Made by a program: the position numbers and the translations under genes. From contig NZ_LVHI01000010.1 in assembly GCF_001645385.1 (NCBI RefSeq), positions 1-64,000 of the forward strand: DNA of 64,000 bases, read 5' to 3'. This DNA is from Rhodococcoides kyotonense. GTDB lineage: Bacteria; Actinomycetota; Actinomycetes; Mycobacteriales; Mycobacteriaceae. This document shows positions 37,239-45,570 of this stretch, in pieces. The notes below the pieces were generated by a model. It did not search any database and was not told where the DNA came from. It saw nothing but the letters and a program-made list of their open reading frames with translations. Every line of letters begins with the position of its first letter. Positions within the stretch are counted from its first letter, which is position 1.

Positions 37239-38099
37239 ATGCACGCGACGCGAGTGACCGTTCTGGGCAGCATCAACATGGACCTGACCGCGGTTACCGA
37301 CCACCTCCCCGCGCCGGGCGAGACGGTTCTCAGCGACGCGTTCGCGACCGCGCAGGGCGGCAAGGGCGCGAATCAAGCGATCGCTGCGGCCCGCTCCGGC
37401 TCCGAGACCACATTCCTCGGAGCGGTCGGCGACGACGCGTTCGCGACCGACCTCGCCGCGCGGCTGCGCGATGCATCCGTCGACGCGTCCCTGCTGCGCC
37501 GCACCGACGGGCCGAGCGGCATCGCCGTCATCACGGTCGACACGAAGGGCGAGAACTCGATCGTCGTCGTTCCCGGAGCCAACGCGCTCGTCACCGATCT
37601 GACCGGCGAGGAACTCGACGTCATTGCCGAATCCGATGTTCTGTTGTGCCAGTTCGAGATTCCGCTGTCCACGGTCACGGCGGCAGCACAACACGCGCGA
37701 CGGAACGGAACTCTCGTCGTACTGAATCCCTCTCCCGTGCACGCCGCGCCGGACGAGCTTCTCGATGCGGTCGACGTGTTGGTCGTCAACGAGGCCGAGG
37801 CCGCGGCGCTCGGCTCCGACCTGCTGGGACGCGTCACGCATGTCGTGACGACCCTCGGCGCATCCGGCGCGCGTTACTCCGGGCCTGCAGGCGAATTCGC
37901 CGTCCCCGCACCCGTCGTCGACGCGATCGACACCACCGGCGCAGGCGACGCGTTCACCGGTGCGCTGGTGGCCGAATGGCCGAAGGGTCCGGAGGCCGCG
38001 GTCCGATGGGCTTGTGCAGCAGGCGCATTCGCGGCGACCCGACGCGGCGCGGGAGCGTCGTCGGGCACACGGGCCCAGATCGAGTCCGTACTCGCATGA
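37239..38099 (+). CDS. rbsK: Ribokinase (PfkB family)
   Basis: A 286-residue sugar kinase that phosphorylates ribose. It shows the N-terminal VLGSINMDLTAVTDHLPAPG, the substrate glycines AQGGKGANQAIAA (about 38-50), VLNPSPVHAAPDELL and the catalytic anion hole and base DTTGAGDAFTGA near residues 229-240. No ribose transporter genes are nearby. The following LysR-type gene overlaps its stop by four bases, which hints that this regulator controls sugar use. Confidence 0.9.
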   Translation: MHATRVTVLGSINMDLTAVTDHLPAPGETVLSDAFATAQGGKGANQAIAAARSGSETTFLGAVGDDAFATDLAARLRDASVDASLLRRTDGPSGIAVITVDTKGENSIVVVPGANALVTDLTGEELDVIAESDVLLCQFEIPLSTVTAAAQHARRNGTLVVLNPSPVHAAPDELLDAVDVLVVNEAEAAALGSDLLGRVTHVVTTLGASGARYSGPAGEFAVPAPVVDAIDTTGAGDAFTGALVAEWPKGPEAAVRWACAAGAFAATRRGAGASSGTRAQIESVLA

Positions 38100-38986
38100 C
38101 ACTCTCCCCACGCGTCCCGGATCTCACGGCGCTCGACGTGATGGTGTCGGTCGCTCGGCTGGGCAGCATGAGCGCCGCAGGGCGCGAACACGGCATGAGT
38201 CAGCAGGCGGTCAGTGCGAGAATCCGTGCAGCCGAACGCGATATCGGGTTGCGCGTCTTCCATCGCACGACGAGCGGAGTGGAACTCACTCCCGAAGGCG
38301 TTGCCGTGTTGGAGTGGGCCGAGAGCGTCCTGACCGCGGCCGACACGTTCGCGACGGGCGTTCAGTCCCTGCTGCAGGAAGACCGGGCACACCTGACAGT
38401 GGCGGCGAGCATGACGGTCGCCGAGCATCTGGTGCCGGGATGGGTCGTCATGATGCGCTCGCGCTACCCCGACGTCACCACCCAGGTGCGGCTGATGAAC
38501 TCGACCGAGGTGGCGCAGCACGTCCTCGACGGGCGGGCGGATCTGGGATTCGTCGAGGGCCCCGATGTTCCGTCCGGGCTCGGCGTGCGCGTGGTGGCGG
38601 CCGACGAACTGGTCGTCGTCACCGGGGCCGGCCATCCGTGGGCGCGTCGCGGATCGGTCACCGTCGACGAATTGGCCGCGACACCGTTGGTTCAGCGCGA
38701 GCCTGGTTCCGGAACGCGCACGACGTACGAGAACACCGTGCACCCGTCGGCGCAGCCGCTGCTCGAGCTGAATTCGGTGACCGCGATCAAGTCGGCGGTG
38801 GCAACGGCGCACGCGCCCGGCGTTCTGTCGTCACTCGCGGTCGACACCGAAATTCGGGACGGTCGGCTGATCCGCGTCGTCGTCGACGGCCTCAGCATGC
38901 CGCGTCAGCTCCGCGCGATCTGGAACCGACAGGAACCACTGCGTGGGCCCCGACGGGATTTTCTCGACATCGCGGCAGGCAGCTGA
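38096..38986 (+). CDS. LysR-family transcriptional regulator
   Basis: A 296-residue LysR-type regulator. The N-terminal helix-turn-helix is LTALDVMVSVARLGSMSAAG followed by MSQQAVSARIRAAERDIG. The C-terminal periplasmic-binding-like domain starts near residue 95 (LTVAASMTVAEHLVPGW). Its ATG overlaps the ribokinase stop (ATGA), whereas the longer open frame simply runs through ribokinase. The domain resembles CysB/CbbR-type sensors, but no effector can be assigned. It is unusual in lying downstream on the same strand as its likely target. Confidence 0.88.
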   Translation: MTLSPRVPDLTALDVMVSVARLGSMSAAGREHGMSQQAVSARIRAAERDIGLRVFHRTTSGVELTPEGVAVLEWAESVLTAADTFATGVQSLLQEDRAHLTVAASMTVAEHLVPGWVVMMRSRYPDVTTQVRLMNSTEVAQHVLDGRADLGFVEGPDVPSGLGVRVVAADELVVVTGAGHPWARRGSVTVDELAATPLVQREPGSGTRTTYENTVHPSAQPLLELNSVTAIKSAVATAHAPGVLSSLAVDTEIRDGRLIRVVVDGLSMPRQLRAIWNRQEPLRGPRRDFLDIAAGS

Positions 38987-38987
38987 G

Positions 38988-39350
38988 TCACGCTGCGATC
39001 GCCACTCCGACCGCACAGGCGCCGACCGACAGGACCAGCGTCGCGACCGCGTTCGCCAGCGCCGACAGACGTCTGCCCTGCTGCATCAGCCGCACGGTCT
39101 CGACACTGGCAGTACTGAAGGTCGTGTAACCGCCACAGAAGCCGGTGCCGACGACGGTCTGCAGATCGCTCGATGCGCCGTCGAACAGGACCAGTCCGGC
39201 GACGAATCCGAGCAGCAGCGATCCGGAGATGTTGATGGCCACCGTCGCCCACGGAAAAGCGCCGTGCAGCTTCGTCCTGACGACGGAGTCGAGCGTGAAT
39301 CGGGAGACGGCACCGAGCGCCCCGGCGATCGCGAGAGCGAGGACGATCAC
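38988..39350 (-). CDS. crcB: Fluoride channel FluC/CrcB, subunit 1
   Basis: A 120-residue four-helix membrane protein of the Fluc family, which exports fluoride as a dimer. Signature segments are GALGAVSRFTLDSVV, the helix-breaking NISGSLLLGF and GFCGGYTTFSTASVETV. The GTG start overlaps the stop of the second crcB (GTGA). Two adjacent genes suggest a heterodimer with fixed opposite topologies. No crcB fluoride riboswitch was recognised upstream. Confidence 0.9.
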   Translation of the reverse strand: MIVLALAIAGALGAVSRFTLDSVVRTKLHGAFPWATVAINISGSLLLGFVAGLVLFDGASSDLQTVVGTGFCGGYTTFSTASVETVRLMQQGRRLSALANAVATLVLSVGACAVGVAIAA

Positions 39351-39868
39351 TGTGTTCCCCTGTTCCGACGCGACGCCACCGCAATGCCCGCCCACGCCGC
39401 GAGAGCACCGAGCACGACGCTGACGATGCCGTACAGCACTGCCGTCACCGCGTGACCGTCGCGCGTCGAGATCACGGCTTCGAGCGCGAGTGTGCTGTAC
39501 GTGGTGAAGGCACCACAGAATCCCGTGCCGGCGAGCAACCGAAGTCGTTGCCGCACACCGGCGTCAGGCCCCCGCCGGGCCAACGCCTCCAGCAACGAGC
39601 CGAGCACGAACGCCCCGACGACGTTGATCGCGAACGTCGCGACAGGCCAGTCCGGCGTGCGGTGCGGAACCGCCGTCTCGATCGCGTGACGAGCCAGGGT
39701 GCCGACCACACCGCCGGCGAACACCAACAGCAACGCCAGCGGTTGCCGGTGCAGAGGTCGGAGCGAGGCCGCCGTCGCGGTGATGCGACGCGCGTCCGGA
39801 TCCGTCGGCAACTCGTCGTGTGGGTCACCGTGCGCGGACTCCGCCGGGTCGTCTCCCTGTGTCGACAT
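39347..39868 (-). CDS. crcB: Fluoride channel FluC/CrcB, subunit 2 with long N-terminus
   Basis: A 173-residue Fluc paralogue with the same marks: GGVVGTLARHAIETA, NVVGAFVLGSLLEAL and GTGFCGAFTTYSTLALE. It has an extra N-terminal acidic cytoplasmic tail of about 40 residues (MSTQGDDPAESAHGDPHDEL) not found in subunit 1. It is upstream of and overlaps subunit 1 and is divergent from recQ. Confidence 0.9.
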   Translation of the reverse strand: MSTQGDDPAESAHGDPHDELPTDPDARRITATAASLRPLHRQPLALLLVFAGGVVGTLARHAIETAVPHRTPDWPVATFAINVVGAFVLGSLLEALARRGPDAGVRQRLRLLAGTGFCGAFTTYSTLALEAVISTRDGHAVTAVLYGIVSVVLGALAAWAGIAVASRRNRGTQ

Positions 39869-39942
39869 GCCACCTCCTCCGGCAGGAGCCTAGCCCCGGC
39901 TCCGCACCGGACTCTGTCGGACGCGTGCGGCACCATGGGGCC

Positions 39943-42048
39943 ATGACCACATCGGAAGCACCCACGACCGATCTTCGCGACGACGCCGAACGTCTCCTCG
40001 GCGAGTTGGCCGGGCCCGGCGCCCGGCTGCGCGAGGATCAGTGGACCGCCATCGAGGCATTGGTCGTGGGCCGACGGCGCGCTCTGGTGGTGCAGCGCAC
40101 CGGGTGGGGAAAGTCGGCGGTCTACTTCATCGCCGCCAAGCTGCTGCGCGAGCAGGGCCTCGGCCCGACAGTCATCGTGTCTCCTCTGCTGGCGTTGATG
40201 CGCAACCAGGTCGCCTCGGCCGAACGTGCAGGGGTGCGCGCGGCCACCATCAACTCGGGCAACATGACCGAGTGGGAGGACGTGCACGCAGACGTCGCGG
40301 CCGGCCGTCTCGACGTCCTGCTCGTCAGCCCCGAGCGGCTCAACAATCCGGACTTCCGGGACCAGGTGTTGCCGTCGCTCGCCGCGGACGCAGGTCTCGT
40401 CGTCGTCGACGAGGCGCACTGTGTGTCCGACTGGGGTCACGACTTCCGTCCCGACTATCGACGCATTCGTACCCTCATCTCCGAATTGCGCGACGGCATT
40501 CCGGTGCTCGCCACCACTGCGACGGCCAACGACCGCGTCGTCGCCGACGTCGCGGCACAGCTCGGCGTCGGCGGCAGCGATACCGTCGTTCTCCGCGGTG
40601 GGCTCGAGCGCGAATCGCTGCACCTGTCGGTGGTGCAGATCGAGAACACCACCGAACGCGCCGCGTGGCTCGCATCCCGTTTGGCCGAACTCCCCGGGTC
40701 CGGCATCGTGTACACGCTGACCGTGTCCGCCGCCCACGATCTCGCGAGCCTGCTGTCCGACCAGGGTCTGGCTGTCGCTGCGTACACAGGTCAGACCGAT
40801 CCGACCGAACGCGAATCGCTCGAGGCAGACCTGCTGAACAACGAGGTCAAGGCGTTGATCGCGACGTCTGCGCTCGGCATGGGCTTCGACAAACCGGATC
40901 TGGGCTTCGTGGTCCACATGGGCGCTCCGTCGTCGCCCATCTCCTACTACCAGCAGGTGGGCCGTGCCGGGCGTGCCACCGAGCGCGCCGAGGTCATCCT
41001 GCTTCCCGGGCACGAGGACCGGCAGATCTGGAGTTACTTCGCGTCGGTTGCGTTCCCCCGGGAGCACGTCGTGCGGCAGGTGATCGAGGTGCTCGACGAG
41101 GTGAAGCCGCAGTCGACTCCGGCGCTCGAGCCGCTCGTCGACCTGAACCGGAGCCGTCTCGAGATGGTACTGAAGGTGCTCGACGTCGACGGCGCCGTCC
41201 AGCGCGTACGGGGCGGCTGGATCGCCACCGGACAACCGTGGGTGTATGACGCGTCGCGCTACGAACGGCTGGAGCAGGCAAGGGACTCCGAGCAGCAGGC
41301 GATGATCGACTACCAGCGCACAGACGGGTGCCGCATGGAATTCCTACGGCGACAGCTCGACGACCCGGAACTCGCGGAGGGTGCCGACCCCTGTGGCCGC
41401 TGTGACAACTGTACAGGGCAGTCTTACTCGGTGCAGGTCGACGCAGCCGCACTCGAATCGACCAGGGCCCGCCTGGACCGACCGGGCGTGGATCTACCGC
41501 CACGGAAGCAGTGGCCGAGCGGAATGAAGAAGCTCGGCGTGTCACTGTCCGGCAAGATCACCGACGGCCCGCGATCCGGCCGCATCCTGGGTAGACTCAC
41601 CGACCTGGGCTGGGGCGCCAGGCTGCGTCAGCTGCTCGACGGCCCCGACGGTCCTGCGCCTGCGGCATTGCTCGACGGCTGTATCAGTGTCCTCGCGAAC
41701 TGGGACTGGGAGACCAGGCCCACCTCCGTCATCGCCCTCGAGTCCGACACACACCCGCAGCTCATTCGATCCGTGTCGAGCGAGCTCGCACGTATCGGCA
41801 GGCTCGACGACCTGGGCATCCTCGCCCCTCGGCCGGACCACCCACCCGTGTCGGCCGCCAATTCGGCATTCCGCGTCGCCGGGCTCATCGATTCGTGGGA
41901 CGTACCGGACCTGACCAGCACCGATGGCCCGGTTCTGCTGGTGGACCTGCTGACCGACAGCGGCTGGACCTTCACGTGCGCGTCGGTCGCGCTCCGCCAG
42001 GCCGGAGCAGACGCTGTCCTACCGTTCGCTCTCGCGACTCCCAAGTAG
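39943..42048 (+). CDS. recQ: RecQ-family ATP-dependent DNA helicase
   Basis: A 701-residue 3'-5' DNA helicase: Walker A QRTGWGKS (51-58), DEAH box VVVDEAHC (155-160), helicase motifs ALGMGFDKPDLGFVVHMGAP and YYQQVGRAGRATERAE, and a RecQ zinc-binding part (CRMEFLRRQL, DPCGRCDNCTG). The last 200 residues are a lineage-specific extension with no obvious HRDC domain. It acts in recombination and fork repair. It starts divergent from crcB; the short GC-rich run after its stop is a weak terminator at best. Confidence 0.92.
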   Translation: MTTSEAPTTDLRDDAERLLGELAGPGARLREDQWTAIEALVVGRRRALVVQRTGWGKSAVYFIAAKLLREQGLGPTVIVSPLLALMRNQVASAERAGVRAATINSGNMTEWEDVHADVAAGRLDVLLVSPERLNNPDFRDQVLPSLAADAGLVVVDEAHCVSDWGHDFRPDYRRIRTLISELRDGIPVLATTATANDRVVADVAAQLGVGGSDTVVLRGGLERESLHLSVVQIENTTERAAWLASRLAELPGSGIVYTLTVSAAHDLASLLSDQGLAVAAYTGQTDPTERESLEADLLNNEVKALIATSALGMGFDKPDLGFVVHMGAPSSPISYYQQVGRAGRATERAEVILLPGHEDRQIWSYFASVAFPREHVVRQVIEVLDEVKPQSTPALEPLVDLNRSRLEMVLKVLDVDGAVQRVRGGWIATGQPWVYDASRYERLEQARDSEQQAMIDYQRTDGCRMEFLRRQLDDPELAEGADPCGRCDNCTGQSYSVQVDAAALESTRARLDRPGVDLPPRKQWPSGMKKLGVSLSGKITDGPRSGRILGRLTDLGWGARLRQLLDGPDGPAPAALLDGCISVLANWDWETRPTSVIALESDTHPQLIRSVSSELARIGRLDDLGILAPRPDHPPVSAANSAFRVAGLIDSWDVPDLTSTDGPVLLVDLLTDSGWTFTCASVALRQAGADAVLPFALATPK

Positions 42049-42219
42049 CCCGGCCTCCGCCTCCGAGGCAACTCTCGGTCGACTGCAGGAACGCTAAGCC
42101 CACCCTGTGCATCGACGTTTTTCGACTCGAACCATCGTCGCTGTCTCGCTCGGGCGTTACCTCGAATCCCACGAACGTGACCAGCCTCACATTCACCCTC
42201 TTACCTGGGAAAGCGACAA

Positions 42220-42246
42220 GGTTTATCGAACCAATTTCCGGGGGTA
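42220..42246 (+). promoter_or_regulatory. SigF-type promoter upstream of the ectoine genes
   Basis: GGTTT (42220-42224), 17 bases, then GGGTA (42242-42246) matches the SigF-group consensus of actinobacteria (GGTTT-N15-17-GGGTA). Transcription would begin about 42253, giving a leader of some 34 bases before the ATG at 42287. The region is visibly more AT-rich than its surroundings. The window encodes sigF and its anti-sigma factor at 60278-61485. Confidence 0.65.
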
Positions 42247-42286
42247 CATGAAATGCCATGGTCACCTTGTTACGTTGGTATTTCCT

Positions 42287-44107
42287 ATGAAGCCCGCACA
42301 GCTGAGAGCGACCCCAATCACTGCGCCGGACGCAGTGACGTTTCGTAGTCCACAGGTTTCCGACGGAGTCCGGCTCTGGGAAATCGCGAGAGATTCGCGC
42401 GTACTCGACCTCAATTCGAGCTACGCATACGTATTGTGGTGCAGAGATTTCGCTGCGACATCCGTCGTTTCCGACGTCGATGGTCGCGCCGTAGGGTTCG
42501 TCACCGGTTACATCCGACAGGACTCCCCCACAACGTTTTTCGTGTGGCAGGTGGCAGTCGATGCGGATCAGCGGGGCAAGGGACTTGCCGGCCGCATGCT
42601 GAACGAACTTCTCGATCGTCTTGCGCCGCAGGGCATCACTCATCTCGAAACGACGATCAGCCCCGACAACGAGGCGTCGATCGCGTTGTTCACCGCCCTC
42701 GCTCGAACACGGGGCACGGACATCACCAAGTCAGATCTGTTCGCGCCGAACGATTTCCCTGATAGCCACGAGGCGGAGGAGCTCTACACCGTAGGCCCCG
42801 CCACCGTGCGCACACACGAAAGGAACAAGCAGAACATGACCGAGTCGACCATCACCGAGAAGCCCGACGTCTTCGAGACCGTCGAGTCCGGAGTTCGGAG
42901 CTACAGCCGTCAGTGGCCTGCTGTGTTCAAGACTGCGAAGAACTCGACTCTCGTGGACGAGAACGGCCGTGAGTACCTCGACTTCTTCGGCGGCGCAGGC
43001 GCTTTGAACTACGGTCACAACAACGACATTCTCAAGGGTGCACTCGTCGACTACATCCAGAGCGACGGCATCACCCACGGTCTCGACATGTCCACCGTCG
43101 CGAAGCGTGAGTTCCTCGAGTCATTCAAGAAGAACATCCTCGATCCGCGCGGCCTCGACTACAAGGTGCAATTCCCCGGTCCCACAGGCGCCAACACGGT
43201 CGAGGCAGCCCTCAAGCTCGCCCGCAAGGTCACCGGACGCGAAGCAATCATCAACTTCACCAACGCTTTCCATGGCATGACACTCGGCGCGCTGTCGGTC
43301 ACCGGCAACTCGATGAAGCGAGCCGGCGCCGGAATTCCGCTGGTGCACACGACTCCTATGCCGTACGACAACTACTTCGGCGGCGTCACCGAGGACTTCC
43401 AGTGGTTCGAGCGCGTGCTCGACGACTCGGGCAGTGGAATCAACCGCCCGGCTGCAGTCATCGTCGAGACCATCCAGGGCGAGGGCGGCATCAACGTTGC
43501 CCGTCCGGAGTGGTTGCGCGCCTTGGCCGAACTGTGCTCGCGTCGCGACATCCTGCTGATCGTCGACGACGTGCAGATGGGTTGTGGCCGCACCGGCCAG
43601 TTCTTCTCGTTCGAGGAAGCAGGCATCGTTCCGGACATCGTCACGCTGTCGAAGTCGGTCGGTGGTTACGGAATGCCGATGGCGCTCACGCTGTTCAAGC
43701 CGGAGCTCGACGTGTGGGCACCGGGTGAGCACAACGGAACGTTCCGAGGATTCAACCCCTCGTTCGTCACGTCGAAGGTCGCCATCGAGACGTACTGGTC
43801 CGACGACACGTTCGAGAAGGAGATTCTCGCGAAGGGCGCTCACATTCAGGATCGCTTCATCAAGCTGTGCGCGAAGTTCAGCTGCGTGTCCACTCGTGGC
43901 CGCGGAATGGTGCAGGCACTCGCATTCGAGGAGCCGGAGCAGGCCACCAAGGTCGCCCAGCTCTGCTACGACGAGGGACTTCTCGTCGAGACCGCAGGTC
44001 CGTCCGACGAGGTCGTCAAGCTGCTTCCGCCGCTGACCACGACCCTCGAAGAACTGGATCGCGGACTCGACATCATCGAAAGCGCGACCGCAAAAGTGTG
44101 CTCCTGA
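42287..44107 (+). CDS. ectA: Diaminobutyrate acetyltransferase EctA fused in frame to EctB
   Basis: One uninterrupted frame of 606 codons. Residues 1-170 or so are EctA, the GNAT enzyme that acetylates 2,4-diaminobutyrate (LWEIARDSRVLDLNSSYAYV, acetyl-CoA loop FFVWQVAVDADQRGKGLAGR, HLETTISPDNEASIALFTAL). After EELYTVGP a 15-residue linker with no stop leads into EctB. The ATG at 42287 lies 34 bases after a predicted SigF-type start; it lacks a clear ribosome site, and GTG 42335 is an alternative. EctA and EctB are normally separate proteins. The retained ribosome site before the EctB methionine suggests recent loss of the ectA stop, so both a fusion and free EctB may be made. A sequencing error cannot be excluded. 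Confidence 0.8.
   Translation: MKPAQLRATPITAPDAVTFRSPQVSDGVRLWEIARDSRVLDLNSSYAYVLWCRDFAATSVVSDVDGRAVGFVTGYIRQDSPTTFFVWQVAVDADQRGKGLAGRMLNELLDRLAPQGITHLETTISPDNEASIALFTALARTRGTDITKSDLFAPNDFPDSHEAEELYTVGPATVRTHERNKQNMTESTITEKPDVFETVESGVRSYSRQWPAVFKTAKNSTLVDENGREYLDFFGGAGALNYGHNNDILKGALVDYIQSDGITHGLDMSTVAKREFLESFKKNILDPRGLDYKVQFPGPTGANTVEAALKLARKVTGREAIINFTNAFHGMTLGALSVTGNSMKRAGAGIPLVHTTPMPYDNYFGGVTEDFQWFERVLDDSGSGINRPAAVIVETIQGEGGINVARPEWLRALAELCSRRDILLIVDDVQMGCGRTGQFFSFEEAGIVPDIVTLSKSVGGYGMPMALTLFKPELDVWAPGEHNGTFRGFNPSFVTSKVAIETYWSDDTFEKEILAKGAHIQDRFIKLCAKFSCVSTRGRGMVQALAFEEPEQATKVAQLCYDEGLLVETAGPSDEVVKLLPPLTTTLEELDRGLDIIESATAKVCS
42836..44107 (+). CDS. ectB: L-2,4-diaminobutyrate transaminase EctB (internal start in the ectAB frame)
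   Basis: The EctB part, 423 residues from the ATG at 42836, is full length. It is a class III PLP aminotransferase that makes 2,4-diaminobutyrate from aspartate semialdehyde and glutamate, the first step of ectoine synthesis. It shows FETVESGVRSYSRQWPAVFK, FFGGAGALNYGHNN, QFPGPTGANTVEAALKLARK and the PLP lysine K273 in LSKSVGGYGMPMAL. AAAGGAA lies 10 bases before this ATG, so it can be translated alone. It is followed 46 bases later by ectC. Confidence 0.93.
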   Translation: MTESTITEKPDVFETVESGVRSYSRQWPAVFKTAKNSTLVDENGREYLDFFGGAGALNYGHNNDILKGALVDYIQSDGITHGLDMSTVAKREFLESFKKNILDPRGLDYKVQFPGPTGANTVEAALKLARKVTGREAIINFTNAFHGMTLGALSVTGNSMKRAGAGIPLVHTTPMPYDNYFGGVTEDFQWFERVLDDSGSGINRPAAVIVETIQGEGGINVARPEWLRALAELCSRRDILLIVDDVQMGCGRTGQFFSFEEAGIVPDIVTLSKSVGGYGMPMALTLFKPELDVWAPGEHNGTFRGFNPSFVTSKVAIETYWSDDTFEKEILAKGAHIQDRFIKLCAKFSCVSTRGRGMVQALAFEEPEQATKVAQLCYDEGLLVETAGPSDEVVKLLPPLTTTLEELDRGLDIIESATAKVCS

Positions 44108-44153
44108 GCCACTTTCCGCGTAACGCACTCACTCGACCGAAGGGAGATCATCC

Positions 44154-44552
44154 ATGATCGTTCGTACTACCCAGGACATCACCGGCACCGATCGCGAAAT
44201 CAAGAGTGAAGACGGCCAGTGGGTCAGCAAGCGCATCATCCTCGGCGGCGACAAGGTGGGATTCTCGTTCCACGAGACCACCATCAAGGCCGGGACGGTG
44301 AACAACTTTCACTACGCCAACCATGTCGAGGCCGTCTGGCTCATCGAAGGTGAGGGCACTCTGACCGACCGTGAAACCGGTGAGACGTACGAGCTGGGCC
44401 CGGGTTCGATGTACCTGCTCAACGGCCACGAGCGCCACACGGTGGAGCCGCGGACCCAGATGCGCATGATGTGCGTGTTCAACCCGCCCGTCGTCGGCAA
44501 CGAGACGCACGACGAGAACGGCGTGTACCCGCTCGTCGAGGTCCCTGCATAA
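44154..44552 (+). CDS. ectC: Ectoine synthase
   Basis: A 132-residue cupin that cyclises N-gamma-acetyl-2,4-diaminobutyrate to ectoine, the last step of the pathway. It begins [20 protein letters not shown] and carries the metal-site region [20 protein letters not shown] and [29 protein letters not shown] precedes the ATG. No ectD (ectoine hydroxylase) follows; the next gene is a sirtuin, so hydroxyectoine is not made from this locus. It shares the ectAB transcript, which probably ends at the hairpin after it. Confidence 0.97.
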   Translation: MIVRTTQDITGTDREIKSEDGQWVSKRIILGGDKVGFSFHETTIKAGTVNNFHYANHVEAVWLIEGEGTLTDRETGETYELGPGSMYLLNGHERHTVEPRTQMRMMCVFNPPVVGNETHDENGVYPLVEVPA

Positions 44553-44581
44553 GACAGCGGTATTCTTTCCCCGAGACATCT

Positions 44582-44626
44582 CCGACGCCCCGTCCGACCG
44601 CGTGAGCCGGTCGCACGGGGCGTCGG
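44582..44626. terminator. Hairpin after ectC
   Basis: CCGACGCCCCGT (44582-44593) pairs perfectly with ACGGGGCGTCGG (44615-44626), with an inner CGACC/GGTCG pair. It begins 29 bases after the ectC stop. There is no T-run, as is common for actinobacterial terminators. Confidence 0.7.
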
Positions 44627-44678
44627 CGTATCGGCGCCTCGACCAGGTGCGCGGCTGCCGGGCGCTACCCTGGATGGG

Positions 44679-45539
44679 GTGTCGGCCCCTGGAACTCACA
44701 GCATCGTCGCCGGGACGGACTTCGACGCGATCGTCGAGGTACTGTCCGGCAAGTCCGTCGCCGTCGTCACCGGCGCCGGTATGTCGACCGACTCGGGAAT
44801 CCCCGACTACCGAGGACCGGACTCACCTCCACGGAATCCGATGACGTATCAGCAGTTCATCGGCGACGACGAGTTCCGCCGGCACTACTGGGCACGTAAC
44901 CACGTCGGTTGGCGTCACATGGACGCAGCACGCCCGAACCTCGGACACCGCAGTCTCGCCGCGCTGGAGCGTCGCGGCGTGGTGTCGGGGGTCATCACGC
45001 AGAACGTCGACATGCTGCACACCAAGGCGGGAAGCCGACACGTCATCGACCTCCACGGTGTCTACGCACGTGTCCGGTGCCTGAGCTGCGGACGGCTCAT
45101 CTCACGATTCACACTCGCGCAGCGACTCGACGAGCTGAACCCCGGATTCTTGGAGAGCGTGGCGCCTGCGGAAGGCGTCGAGATAGCCCCGGACGCGGAT
45201 GCCGTCCTCACCAGCACGGCCCATTTCCGCATGGTCGACTGCGCGTACTGCGGCGGGGTCCTCAAGCCCGACATCGTCTACTTCGGCGAGAGCGTGCCCA
45301 AGCCGAGGGTGGCCGAGGCCTTCGACCTGGTCGATCGCAGCGACGCGGTCCTCGTCCTCGGATCGTCGTTGACGGTCATGTCGGGACTCAGGTTCGTCCG
45401 TCGTGCCGCCAAGGCCGGAATTCCCATCGTGATCGTCAACCGAGGGCCGACACGAGGCGACGAGTTCGCGACCGTCACCTCGCATGCGGGGACCTCCGAG
45501 ACGGTTACCGCGCTTCTCGAGGCGCTCCCGTCGCCGTAG
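44679..45539 (+). CDS. Sir2-family NAD-dependent protein deacylase
   Basis: A 286-residue sirtuin: NAD motif VTGAGMSTDSGIPDYRG (about 29-45), ITQNVDMLHTKAG, catalytic histidine in HVIDLHGVY, a zinc site formed by CLSCG and CAYCGG, and the LGSSLTVMSGLRFV block. It resembles the SIRT4-like class of bacterial sirtuins. The GTG at 44679 lies 7 bases after TACCCT, suggesting a leaderless message. Position beside ectC looks incidental, and the substrate is unknown. It is convergent with proB. Confidence 0.9.
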   Translation: MSAPGTHSIVAGTDFDAIVEVLSGKSVAVVTGAGMSTDSGIPDYRGPDSPPRNPMTYQQFIGDDEFRRHYWARNHVGWRHMDAARPNLGHRSLAALERRGVVSGVITQNVDMLHTKAGSRHVIDLHGVYARVRCLSCGRLISRFTLAQRLDELNPGFLESVAPAEGVEIAPDADAVLTSTAHFRMVDCAYCGGVLKPDIVYFGESVPKPRVAEAFDLVDRSDAVLVLGSSLTVMSGLRFVRRAAKAGIPIVIVNRGPTRGDEFATVTSHAGTSETVTALLEALPSP

Positions 45540-45570
45540 CAGCCCGCGACGGCGGACCGCTTTGTCCGGT

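Noticed and set aside
44553-44678. ectD (ectoine hydroxylase) downstream of ectC
   Set aside because: Only a terminator-like hairpin and a sirtuin gene follow; no dioxygenase frame exists here.
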